The notes beneath the pieces are model-generated. The model was not told the DNA's origin. It saw only the letters and a list, made by a program, of their open reading frames with translations, and did not search any database. A stretch of DNA of 64,000 bases from Branchiostoma floridae (taxonomy: Eukaryota; Chordata; Leptocardii; Amphioxiformes; Branchiostomatidae), in NCBI RefSeq assembly GCF_000003815.2, contig NC_049992.1, forward strand, positions 7,952,344 through 8,016,343, written 5' to 3'. The first letter of the stretch is position 1, and each line of letters opens with the position of its first letter. Below, one piece after another: positions 12,174 through 23,450 of this stretch. Made by a program: the position numbers and the translations under genes.

Positions 12174-14448
12174 AATAGAAGGTCCATTTGGAATTCCCAC
12201 TCTGAATGGCCCCGAATGTTGCACGAATTTTGCAAATACTTCATTCCGGCTGGTTCTGCTTGATTCCTGCTAATTCGGTTTCAGTGTGAAGGCCGCATAC
12301 GGTATGTTAGGTGTGGTGAGGTTAGTACAACACGCAGTTACATTATACATTCCTGCGACACTCGCTCAGGTAAAACGCTTAACCTTAGTTGGCAAGGTTT
12401 GCCTGTCTGTCATCATCACAGAGTATTGCAACCCGTCTCTTCAGAGGCGATGTTTAACGCCCGAATGACTTCACCTTCCATCTGGGTGCTCTCAGATCTT
12501 CTTGCACGATAGAGGTTTAAGAAATGCACGTCTCGCATTCAACCTTGTTGCTAAATAAAATTCTCGCCTGTTTTTTTTTCTATTTATTTATTTATTTTTC
12601 AAGTCACCTGTTGTATATTTTATGATATTTGTCCACAAAAATTGTGTGCGCTGTGTTGCCCTGATAAGACCTCACTGAGTTTTTTTGATCTGCTCTTGTG
12701 TAGGCATTGCCACAATTTAAAAGAGTTGTGTTAAGCGTATAGTAGATTGTATTAGCTTAAGTAGACATAGATTTAGATTAGACGTTATTTCCCCTTTGAT
12801 TCATCTATAAATCTCATTTTCCTTCTCTGATAAGTGTACAATTATGTGTACCACTGCTTTACTTTGTTTGCATTTAGCTCACGGGCATGAATTGCAATAT
12901 ATTGTAAGGGTTCCTGTTTTGGCCTCCCTTTCACTTGTATATTTGTATGAAATGAAATAGAAATAGAATAAAATTGCACTTGAAAGTACACAGTTCTTGT
13001 CTGATGATAGATATTGTATTCAAAAGAGGACGCCCCATGTTTGAGCTAGTCTGACGCACTACAGGGTGCTTTTAACTCTGTCTCGACACGGGGTTTGAAA
13101 TGCGTGTCTAGATAAGTAGCACTGGGCCGGTAGCTGCCATTCTCGCTACCTTGTACCAGATTAAAGGTTACCAAAGCCACTTAAAGTCACGGGAATGAGC
13201 AGGAGCCTTTATTTGCTCCCTGTCACAAGCCTGAATATCACAGCTAGCCTCAAACAAAGGCTCTGTTAAGGTCGATTTGTGAGCAGCATAGTCTTAAAAC
13301 GAACTATCATGATATTTCTAAGGTGTGGGTGGTTTAAGTTTTACTTTACCATAAGGTTGGGACGGATCTGGATTCGTTATGTAGCAATCATTAGAATCTG
13401 TAACGGCTGCCTAACATCGGCTCCCTGAAAGTAATGTTGCCCCAATGAGTGTTCATAAAATGTAACTGCCGTCTGTCACAATATCGTTGGACAACAGGAG
13501 CATGTTCCGCTAACTGAGCATAAGGTCAACGTTCCTCATACTCAGAATAGATAAGTCATTGCTGATTTCGTTCAGACCCTTGTGGTACTTAGTGGCAAAA
13601 AGAGTAGCAAGTTTCCTTGCTGTTTCAGTAGCTGGGTATATCTTTACAGAGAGGGTTGCTAACCCCGCCCTTTAACCGACTCAACGCCCCTCCCCGTACA
13701 AGGAATCCCCGTTTTAAGTCCCTTTCAAAAGAATGGTGCAGCCCCAATCGAGATGGCCTTGCCAGGGTTTGCCAGTTACCAACTATTTAGAACTAGGATC
13801 TTAACTGTATACCAGTTGAGCAACATTGTGACGCCGCCATTGCTCATTTACTTGATTGCAATTCATCTCGAAAATGATCACTTTTATTCTTCTTTCTAAA
13901 GCCAGTTTCTTCCCTAAACTTTTTTGATTGCGAAAATATACATGGAAACTTCAGAGTATCTTCTGTTATCAGCCATATGGCTTTTAAGAATACAAGCAAC
14001 TACTAGTAATGAGATTAAGTACCAACTAACGAAAAGGGGAACTGTCTTCACTATGAGGACGTGGTCTGAGCCAGTTTCTTTCTTAGATGAGTAGATTGTA
14101 AAGATATACATGGAAAATCAGAGCATCTTACAAGTATACAAGCAACTCATCAGATTAAGTACTGACGAAAGAAAGACAAAGCTCCCTCTGAATTCACTAG
14201 GAGGACCTGGTCCTTGGCAAACTTGAGCTGGACTCTTTCCCGGGGACGTATCAGCGGAGCGGAGGCGTCACGGCCTCGGGACCATTCATCCATCAAAGCC
14301 GCCTACTTAACACCTGTCAAGCCGGTGCCGGTCCCGCCACGCTCCAGGGCAAGATCAGTGGCATACTCGTCTGTGCTCGGTAATTCCCGCGAGAGGCACA
14401 CCCAGGTATTGGATCTGCCATTCTACACTTATTTATGGTTCGGTTCGT
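12174..14448. other. Non-coding stretch, no gene seen
   Basis: T-rich tracts at 12565-12600 and scattered short frames only. A GC-rich block at about 14210-14420 contrasts with the AT-rich flanks, but its 102-codon frame has no recognisable domain. Confidence 0.4.
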
Positions 14449-15150
14449 ATAGGAGATCGCATGTTCACAGGAGTAGAATGTATGTTTATATATACTTGAA
14501 TGATGCTATACCAGCTATATAGAATACTTTGTACCTCTTTACAACTTTAAAAAATTGCTGCCCACGTCTATGAATGATATGCTAGCTGCATAAGAGATTG
14601 CATGTTCACAGGATTAGAATGTAGGTTTAGATATACCGAATGATGCTATACCTGTAGCTATACCAGCTACATGTATATAGAATACTTCGTAGCTCTTAAC
14701 AACTTAAAAAAAGTGCTGCCCACGTCTATGAATGATGTGCAGGTTGTATAGGAGATCGCATGTTCACAGGAGTGGAATGTAGGTTTAGATATACCGAATG
14801 ATGCTATACCAGCTACATGTATATAGAATACTTCGTAGCTCTTAACAACTTAAAAAAAAGTGCTGCCCACGTCTATGAATGATGTGCAGGTTGTATAGGA
14901 GATCGCATGTTCACAGGAGTGGAATGTAGGTTTAGATACACGGAATGATGCTATACCAGCTACATGTATATAGTGCTGCCCATGTCAATGAATGATATGC
15001 TAGCTGCATAAGATATTGCATGTTCACAAGTGTGGAACAAATGTAGGTTTAGATACACCGAATGATGCTATACAAGGCATAGAATACTTCGTACCTCTTT
15101 TCAAATTTAAAGAATTTGCTCTCCATGTCTATGAATGATATGTCTGCGTC
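14449..15150. repeat. Degenerate tandem repeat, unit about 110-160 bp, five copies
   Basis: The words GCATGTTCACAGG, GGAATGTAGGTTTAGATA, GAATGATGCTATACCAGCTA and CCCACGTCTATGAATGAT recur in the same order five times. GCATGTTCACA recurs near 14458, 14590, 14757, 14905 and 15018. The two central copies are nearly identical; the outer ones are more diverged and differ in length, as expected from unequal exchange. There is no coding content. Confidence 0.85.
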
Positions 15151-16525
15151 ATATACCTAGATGATAGACTGGCTGTAAAATAATTCCGTACGTCTTGAGG
15201 CAAGAATGGGGATGACAAGGTAACCGCACTCCGACATTCAGTACCAAGGACAAGTAAATAAAAAAATCGAGTTAGCAAAACCACCCTGAAATTGTCCCAC
15301 TCACGTCCTATTCCACTTAAGATGGGTAAAAAAAATAGCACGATATTTGTGAATAACTTCATGGTTCTACTTTTAGACCGTTTTCCAGTGAATAGCAATT
15401 TTATAATGGGGATTATTCGCACAGGGGGTTTTATTACCAAAGAACGCTTACGCGAAGTCCGCGACACAATTCTGTATGTCGCTAACGGGCTTTCTGGTCA
15501 TAAATTTTTGTATCGAACTCGCAATGTTGGGTTCAAAAGAATGTCATATACAGGACATGAAAAACGATGTGTTCTTGATATGTACTGTTAGTTCCTATCT
15601 TTGATTAGTAACGCAAAATAAATTTCGTGTGACGCGAGCGTACAAAACATGACAAATTATATAAAGCTTTCAACATCAAAAGTCTGTTCCCGGACATTCA
15701 AGAAGAATTACATGATTATTCTTGTGTACATTTCTGTAGTTTGATTTTGCAAACAATTAAGTGAAGTCGGTTATTTCTACAGACATAGTTTTTTTCTGTG
15801 CCAAAAGAACTAGCTATAAAACATTAATTAATAATGTAACACTTTTTAGTTGTACAAATGCCCTGCGCTAAAGAATAATTGAAGTGGCAAATGTTAATTC
15901 TAAAAATGTGTTCCTTATAACGTTATGTCAGATAAACCCTCAACGGTAGTAGGGTCCTAGGATAACTATTGATTAATTGAGCTAACTTCCCATTAACTGT
16001 TTAAAAAAACACACAGGCAGAAACTAAATGCAGGAAATAAGCACACTGCTAACATGCAAGTGAAACATCACAGTAAAGGGATTCCATACCTGCAGTTTTA
16101 GCCACCACAAACCAAGAGAGTCCTTCCCTCCACGCCATCCCCGAGAACGGACGACTAGATTTGTGTCATGCTCCGCCCTACTCATGAGTAACACTCTCCC
16201 TCATCGTTATTATCATGCACGTGACCAACAGCCAATCAGGACCGCTCTTTGTGAGGCTATGATGAGGTTCTGGCCAATGGGTTTTAAGGTATTATAGATG
16301 ACAAACGGTTATGCAGCATCCCCTAGAGTGGCCGCTTCAAGCCGCGTGTTACAGTGAGATATGACCGCACACAGGGATGAAAGGAATGTACGATTGAATA
16401 TCACCGGAGGAAAAATATATTTCACAGAAAACGATAATGAAAGGAAAGAGGACAACAAATCAGACACCCACTGGAACTTGTCGGGCAAAAAAACAAAACA
16501 TGCTGTCGCTCGAAGTACTATAACC
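15151..16525. other. Non-coding stretch, no gene seen
   Basis: Overlapping frames of about 100 codons on opposite strands at 15129-15591 have no domain and no coding bias I can see. The remainder is AT-rich and featureless. Confidence 0.35.
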
Positions 16526-16527
16526 AA

Positions 16528-16625
16528 CCGTTACCGCGGTACCGCGTGTCTACGCAGCTGTTATGTTACACCGAAGGTAGCTCGCCCAAGATGACGAATA
16601 CATTCCCAGATACAGATAGATACAG
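16528..16625 (-). repeat. Dispersed repeat with ATCTGTATC tail, fragment
   Basis: Shares CGCAGCTGTTATGTTACACCGAA and a downstream run of GATACAGATA with the better copies at 19078-19185 and 54105-54235. The simple ATCTGT-type repeat at one end suggests a retroposed element. Confidence 0.5.
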
Positions 16626-17595
16626 GTCAAGAATCGCACATTGAAAGGTTCATTTGTTTCCATTGTGTGACCTAAAACAAGTTGGCATTGCGACGTTCAC
16701 CATTTGACACATCTGGCTACGCGCCAATAAGGAGAATGATTAAGGTGAGGCAAGATGGAGTGGACCCCTTAAGGCGAACCTACGCCTCGGGGTAGACTGG
16801 CACTATCGCAGCTCTCAAGAAGACGATATTCGGGCGCCGCTCCATCCATCATTTTACTAATAATGGCAGAGATACGGATGTGAAACCCTACAGCATTGAT
16901 CTGCCTACTGTAGGTGCATCAGCGGATATGGAAACACCCAGGAGAAGAATAGTAAGTTTGCGGTGGAACCAGTCCGTGCATTGTTCCCACATGATGAGTA
17001 CAGAAACAGTCGATCACATGGAGACAATCCCAGAACAAAGAGTCTAGACATGCACGAGACAACAAAGAAAATAGATAAGCCTAGGAAGAGAAGGATTTTG
17101 TCTTTAGCGTGAGTCTGGACAGTTGGAACGTAAGAAAATAAGATAGGGTAGTAACTCTTTTTATATATCAGAACTTTTTGGCAGCTGTAAATCAATTTCT
17201 AACAGAGCAACAATGCAAATATAGTTAAAGATAACAGACTGAAATAAGTCTACGTCTGTTGCAAGCGAGTATCTCAGCACTTTTGTATGGAATTAACATG
17301 TAAACCTCAAGTATATGAATATAACAAATGATCTTTCTAATGACAACGACTTGTTACGCACTTAGCAAAATTGTAATGACGACCATTTTTGCTTATTGAT
17401 TATCAACTAGTTGCTTTGACACGTTTGTATGCAACCGTATCAACCTACATTAATCTAAATATTGCACGCAGCATTCTTGACTTAGTGCTCTTTTGCATCG
17501 CCCAGTGGCATTAAATATTTTGATACTGTGGTGATGGCAATATTCTGCAACTGCGTGTACTACTAGCAAATGCTGTCATTGCAGCGAAGTTATTC
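16626..17595. other. Non-coding stretch, no gene seen
   Basis: Short frames only, the longest 96 codons on the minus strand (16905-17195), rich in hydrophobic residues by chance of AT content. No repeat unit was defined. Confidence 0.35.
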
Positions 17596-18066
17596 TTGTT
17601 CTTGTTCAGTTACTGAATAACACCCCTGTGTTGGGGCAAACCATCCAGGACATGTTCGCACATGTTCGCACACGACGGGTTATACCGCCCCTTACAGGGT
17701 GACACACCCGTCCGGGTGAATGATGTAGATCACCATGTGGCTGATACGAGACAGAGGTTCGCCAGGCCTCCATCCGGGTGATTTGAAGTGAATCACCAAC
17801 TCCCAATAGAAGGATTTGCACCAACGCACACTGCACCATCGCACATGTGGGGTTCTTTAACGTGCATGGGGTATGGCTCTCCCCATACACGGGACCTCCA
17901 TTTAACGTCTTATCCGAGGGACGACTCATTTTTCACTTGAGTAAAGTGAGGAAAGTCGTGTAAAGTGCCTTTCCCAAGGGCACAAGACCGGCAACACGGC
18001 AGGCGTATTCGTACCGGCGACCTCTCGGTCGCGGGCCGAATACACTACCACTGTGCTACGCGGCCC
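17596..18066 (-). mobile_element. Full-length tRNA-derived SINE
   Basis: Read on the minus strand, it begins with a tRNA-like head: GGCCGCGTAGCACAGTGG as box A, then GAGAGGTCGCCGGTACGAAT as box-B region. It continues through GGGCACAAGA-type body sequence, which reads plus-strand as CCTTTCCCAAGGGCACAAG, and ends in a short AACAAGAACAAGAAT tail. At about 470 bp it is long for a SINE. The body includes ACGTTAAAGAACCCCACATG, a word I associate with widely shared metazoan SINE bodies, though I cannot confirm the family. The 107-codon frame inside it is incidental. Confidence 0.75.
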
Positions 18067-18379
18067 CAACTATTGCATAGAATTGAACGTAAACTTCATG
18101 AAAACGTAACTGAATACATCAGAACAATAATATCTTGATATGAGAAACGCAAAATGTATCTGTACATCAACTGGTAGCAGCCTCACAGTTACAGCCGCCA
18201 CGCCACGTCGAGAGTTCTATGGAATTTTATTTTCCTTCCGCGAGAGAAAGTAGTCCGTTCTATGATTCCGGGCGTTAACACCCCCAACAAAAAAGCCTGT
18301 TGCTTGAATATATTACCACGTATCTTTTTGATTTAAAGTTATTTACAATCTACCAACTTTGTTTCGCTTCTGGTTCCAA

Positions 18380-18570
18380 TTAGTTGGTGATTGAGAGACC
18401 TCTCTGCAAGCCTTGGTGGGACCTGCACCCGTTTTTCGGAAGAGACGTAAAATGGGGATCCCTTGTTCGAGGAATTGATTTGAGGATGGAAGGGGAACGG
18501 CTAGCAACCCCAATGTCCAAGCAGATACTACGGCAGCATAACATAGTATCAAAAGCTGCCAGAGGAGTGA
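18380..18570. repeat. Dispersed repeat shared with 32020-32215
   Basis: CTGCACCCGTTTTTCGGAAG followed by a GAC...AAATGGGGAT stretch matches CTGCACCTGTCTTTCGGAAG at about 32125. GGTAGCAGCCTCACAGTT at 18175 has a partner at 32024. It is probably a tRNA-headed SINE family with decayed copies. Confidence 0.5.
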
Positions 18571-18756
18571 AGCCGGCCTAAGAGTGTGTTTGGCTACAAT
18601 TTGCTGATGACTCCCTTTTGGCTAGCTACACCCCTTAGCCAGCTTTGATACTATCTTAAACCACTGTTAACACTGCCTGGAGATATTATAGCAACCTTCC
18701 CTGTAGAAAATATACCCTGCTACTGAAACAGCGAGGAAACGTGCTGCCTTGTGTGC

Positions 18757-19300
18757 CAGTGTGCCGGTGGGTACCGGTTCAAAACCGGACCTAAATGAAT
18801 TCGGTAGACCGGATGTTGGACCTATTATAAAATAAGCACCTTATATATGATCAGGAATTCACAAGTTTTGGGGATTACCGGTTGAAGAAAATAGCAAGAG
18901 CGAAGCGAAGCAGAGTTTATAGTGATTTCAACAAAGTTTTATAGTCAATCGTACAGAGGCAGTTAGTCTTGCAGGATTTTAGAACGCCAGTGGGAGTCAA
19001 ATACTCCTCAAAACATACTTCTTTGTAGCGAACTGGACCATTGTTTTGAGTATCGTCTAATCTCAGTTAGGTGTAATGGGTCGTTCGGTGTAATATAACC
19101 AGCTGCTGCCGCGCCGCGTGCCTGCGAAGCTGGTATGTTACGCCGAACGGCGGTTATACCGGCTATATAGATACAGATACACATGTTTTCACATACTGAA
19201 TCAGGTCCAGGTTCAGGTCCGGACCTGGACCTAATCCTTTGGACCTGAACAGGACCTGGACCTGAATTTTCTGTATCGGTACCCACCCCTACTGTGTCCA
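18757..19300. repeat. Composite dispersed repeat with nested element
   Basis: The words GGTAGACCGGATGTTGGACC, a GGACCTGGACCTGAA cluster and TACCCACCCCTACTG recur in the same order at 45845-46110, defining one family. A second element, related to those at 16528 and 54105, is nested at 19078-19185. No coding frame is supported. Confidence 0.6.
19078..19185 (-). repeat. Dispersed repeat with ATCTGTATC tail
   Basis: On the minus strand this reads ATCTGTATCTATATAGCCGG, then GCGTAACATACCAGCTTCGC, and ends GGTTATATTACACCGAACG. The copy at 54105-54235 is in the opposite orientation and nearly identical. The simple-repeat end varies in length between copies. Confidence 0.7.
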
Positions 19301-19865
19301 TTAGGCACCACAACGGTCTGAACGAATGAACGAAAGATGAGACACATAAAGACATTCTCGGAATCCCCACGTACGTCTCTGTCATTAGGCCTACGGGCGC
19401 GGGAAAGCCCGTGATCTATCTCAGAATCATTCTCAGTCTCCTGTCGCACATGTCATTGTAATCTGGGTGCACAGGGGCAGAGACCTCGGGGCTCACAATA
19501 ATCTCAGACCGCTCCCTTGCACATTTGTCACGCTATTACGTTTCTTATAGCGTAATTCTAGTTTTTCCACGTGCGTATAGGACAGCATAGTACAGGTATA
19601 CACTATCGTATTCGTAGGATTTGAGCTGGACACAAGTCAACAAATTGATACATAACAATGGTAATTCTTTAGAACATTTAATGATTTCCTTCTTTACCAA
19701 ATATTACTCAACAAGAGGGGAATTGAAAATAGGACGATGGAAATTTATTTGTGACAGTGAAAAAGATTCAGTTGGGAACGACTGTCACAGTTCCATGGTG
19801 TGTTTAACCCATTGTATATAGTTACATGAAATAACAAAGGTTTTCTATTGACAGTCGCATATTTA
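19301..19865. other. Non-coding stretch, no gene seen
   Basis: Short frames only, without domains. It ends at a repeat fragment bearing a hammerhead-like motif. Confidence 0.35.
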
Positions 19866-19869
19866 GAAG

Positions 19870-19910
19870 TGCCAACGTTTCGGTGACCGTTTGTGACTTT
19901 CCTCAGGGCA
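19870..19910 (-). ncRNA. Hammerhead-ribozyme-like motif (decayed)
   Basis: Minus-strand reading: helix-I strand TGCC, core CTGAGGA, an imperfect helix II, core GAAA, then CGTT and helix-I partner GGCA. The two helix-I strands are exactly complementary. Helix II has one mismatched pair in five. A second half-motif in the opposite orientation (CCCTGAAGAAGGTGACAGAC, from 19934) follows. Hammerhead motifs are known from Penelope-like retroelements, which also often leave inverted partial copies. Activity of this copy is doubtful. Confidence 0.4.
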
Positions 19911-19975
19911 ATACTTATATACTGGTTCTGCTTCCCTGAAGAAGGTGACAGACGATATCGGCTCTTGTGAATATG

Positions 19976-21739
19976 TGGTTGTGAATTTAGTCCATGGACC
20001 AGGACCCGAAATTGACGAAATTTGTGCCACTGAGAGGGACCAGAGCTACCATGCATTTTTTGAATCTTCAATAACCAAAGGTAATTTTCATGTATAACAG
20101 CAAGCTTTTATGTACAGCTTTTTTACTGTAAGAACTTTGCTATACACTCATTCGCCAACCTAGTGAAATAAGTCACCACTAGTACACAGTTTTCGTCCAA
20201 ATAGAGTTTGATGACAGTGAAAGTTACACTTATTCCAAGGGTACGCTAATCTATCTATTTACGAAGTTGAGCCCCAAATTGGTATTTATTACACTTCCCA
20301 AATCATTACGGATATGAAATACCCTTAAATGTCAATTGCTTTATCAGTCGGCGGGATGGTGTGATAAAACAGTAATTGGACAATTGGTGTGCCTCTATGC
20401 GAAATGTCTTACATTTATTCTTATTATGTGAAACGCGAAATGTTTGGAAAAACTCATTATCTTCCAATTGGCATTCAAAGTCATCACTTACGCAATTCTC
20501 TTTACTTTACTGCTAATTCCGTATACAGTCAAGATACATGTAGATTTATTGTTTTAGTGACGACGACAATAAAGGTACTCTGACATGTATATCTTACTGC
20601 GCAGTATCATGAAAAAGTTTTAAGCACAGTCTACGTATGTATTGATGACAAGTGTTGTCCGCTCGATAAAAACGTTCCAAAGTTTTTAATCTTGAACAGA
20701 CCTTCACATTCCCCCAACTCCATATATATTGGTTATAGCTGGCAATAAGTTACATGTATGACAAGTTTTCAGGAACATTGATGGCATTTAGAATAGCTAG
20801 CTGAAGTTGCAGAAACCAAAGGCTGTTAGATTCTGATATAAAATTTGAAGAAAAAAACAACATAATAGACATCGTCATTTTATACAGCGCCAACTTCCCC
20901 TGTTAGAAAGGCCGATGAAAGTGCCATTCAGTTAGAGATGATTAGAAGGGGGTACGTTTAGATAACAATAGTTTAAACTAATCAATTCCTAATGTAGCTT
21001 GGACCAATTCTAAGTACAGAGTCGTAGGCCTTGTGGCGTCTAACTGGCTATGTGAATCCATATCCCTGCTCTAAAAATCGTATCAAGTTTATGTAAGTCA
21101 CAAATGCCTACAGAACATGTCGGAAACTTGCAGCGATCCTGAAACACGTCTGAAAATGGCAGACTTACAAAGTTATTGCCGATCACGCTGTCTAATTTCA
21201 CCGTCTTGCCGATTTTATGATTCCAAGTTTTGACCAGGTGCTTGTATTCCACATAGTCGTGATTAGCCCTAGCTAATTCTACGCACGCTAGAAAGCTTAC
21301 ACGCATGTTGGTCCTGTCAACTGCGCGGTAGTCAAACTGGATGAAGATCGTGGAAGCCTTTTCTTCAAAGATTGAAATTCTAGTTCAAAGATAGAAACCG
21401 TTGAAAGAACGTTGAAATCTACCTTCAACTCCGATATAAATAGCATGGTAAAAGAGTTATCTATGTAAAAGTCAAGCGCTGTGTGGATTGCGTGTTTCAA
21501 TGCGGTGCCATCCCATCCTTTATTCAGGCCGCGTACACAGATGACAGAATCACACGGAAAAGATTAGCTGATTAGCAGAGCTTCTCCTAATCAGACAATA
21601 CCCGCTAAGATAAGTACTGCGACCTATGGTGATGGTGTGGAAGTCATCCGTCTTCGTCAAGTGTTGGGCCACGGCAAGTACATTTTGACATCACTGCGCG
21701 CGCGCTCATTAATTTTCAGCTAATTTTGACGAAGAAATA
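19976..21739. other. Non-coding stretch, no gene seen
   Basis: No frame above about 90 codons and no domain. A minus-strand 88-codon frame at 21040-21306 has no splice support. AT-rich and featureless otherwise. Confidence 0.35.
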
Positions 21740-21975
21740 AGATTTTGTACACTGCTTAAGTATCAAAATGGGAAAATATTACACGCGGTAGCCTTGATTG
21801 CACCAGTAGAAGTGACACTAGTAAGGAACATGTAGCTGTAGAACTGAAAATAGTTAAAGTGGCACGATTGTGGTAGCCATGAATGTAGTTGTCAACTTGG
21901 TAAGTAATACCAGTATACCACACAAGTGTCACTTGGTGCACCTCTTGAATACAGGATGTCATCCATACAATTTAG
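21740..21975. repeat. Dispersed repeat family E, copy 1
   Basis: Shares TGGGAAAATAT, GGTAGCCTTGATTG, AGTGTCACTTGGTGCACC and AGGATGTCATCCAT in the same order with 47925-48360 and 52545-52945. This copy is shortened. It is non-coding and its class is unknown. Confidence 0.65.
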
Positions 21976-23340
21976 TTAATGTGGTCTAATGACTTTCTAA
22001 TGGCATAGAGAAGGATCAACGCTGTTGTCGGCTGATTAGTAAGCTATTAGTAAGTAAAAGAAAAAAGATCCTTCCGGCGCACTGATGATATGGAAACTAA
22101 TGAGAACCAGGGCGCAAAGATTTGTTGATTAGTAAGCTGGCAATACCGCTCATAGATTACAAGGTAGAAGCTTGAAGCCATATCTACCCGTGCAATGCGA
22201 CGGTCCCATCTCCAATTCGGGGACCAGCCGGGCAGCTTTCGGGAGCGAAAAATATCATACAAAAGACAACAAAAGGCACAGAACAGAACGTAAAATAGTA
22301 TTGTGCGAGATTTGTGTATATCTCTTGACACTTTTATTTTCGTTTCCGCAAACATTCCGACCGGGACCGCGTTTGGAAATGTGACCGTATACGTAGCATA
22401 ACTTCCAAGCGCCGATATACACAATAATGGCATAATATTGATGATAAGATAAAGAGGACAAATTAGTAAGCGAAACTAGAATAAACTTATTGAAATACAA
22501 TCATAGATACGTTTTCGTGAGAATCTAAGACCTGTACTTTTGGGAAATAACGAAAGACGGAGGTCAACTACCGGAGGTGTGCGTTGTGTGTACAAATGGC
22601 AGGCAATCAATCATTCTAACCTCCCGAAATACGGTCGCCGAGATGCACCACTCCGCACGGGTGAGCACCACAGGGACGGTTCTTACCGCTCAATCCCAGC
22701 TCAGAGACCAGATGGGACAGGAAGGCCTGCCAAGCCAAAAGCTGTCGAGCAGGTCCTGATGAAGTAGAGTAAGAAAGATGCCGGGTCAGGTCAGCCATAT
22801 GTCAGCGGCTGTCGAGGATATCCTGTTGAAGTAGTGTGAGAAAGATGCCGGGTCGGGGCAGCCATTTGTCACTCCAGTGTGAGAGAGTGATGTGCAGCGG
22901 AATGTATCGTCAGCTAACGTGGGATAGATGATAGATATGGGCTGGTATGATGGACGTTCGCACGTGAGGATAGATCAACTGTGACGTCAATTCATGTCCT
23001 GGACCCGACATCCAATGTCTCACACCGCCGAGAGCCTAACGGCACAATCAAAAGCAAATTTATCCCGAAGAAAGATTGTCCCTGTCTTACAAACGCCAAA
23101 ATGTAAATTTCTTCCAAATGTTTTGTGTGATGTAGCGATCAAAGGGTTTGCTTCATTAGTGTCTGGCCTGGGACGGCTAATGATAAGCGTTCTACATGAC
23201 TGCTTTGTCTGCAATATTGTCCGAACAATATAATTACCCCTGGACTACCGTCCAGCTAGCCTTATATGTATAACGTTATACATGGCTGCAAATCAACAAA
23301 ACAGTGTTAGAAAGATTATTCCATCCTTGAATATACAGAT
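21976..23340. other. Non-coding stretch with a small tandem duplication
   Basis: No gene seen; the 128-codon minus frame at 22047-22433 overlaps plus-strand frames and has no domain. At 22744-22870 a unit of about 70 bp is duplicated head to tail: GTCGAGCAGGTCCTGATGAAG and GTCGAGGATATCCTGTTGAAG each precede GAAAGATGCCGGGTC. Confidence 0.45.
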
Positions 23341-23342
23341 AC

Positions 23343-23450
23343 TATTAGACAGATAGATAGATAGACGGAGGAATAGATAGATAGATACTAGATAGATATA
23401 GATAGATAGATAGATAGGTAGATAGATAGATAGGGAAATATAGATAGATA
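23343..23450. repeat. (TAGA)n microsatellite
   Basis: An imperfect run of TAGA/GATA units of about 105 bp, interrupted by GACGGAGGAA and GTAGATAG variants. Confidence 0.95.

Noticed and set aside
15129-15591. Overlapping 112- and 99-codon frames on opposite strands
   Set aside because: Mutual overlap, AT-driven composition and no recognisable motif.
17606-17929. 107-codon minus-strand frame
   Set aside because: It lies wholly in the body of a tRNA-derived SINE.
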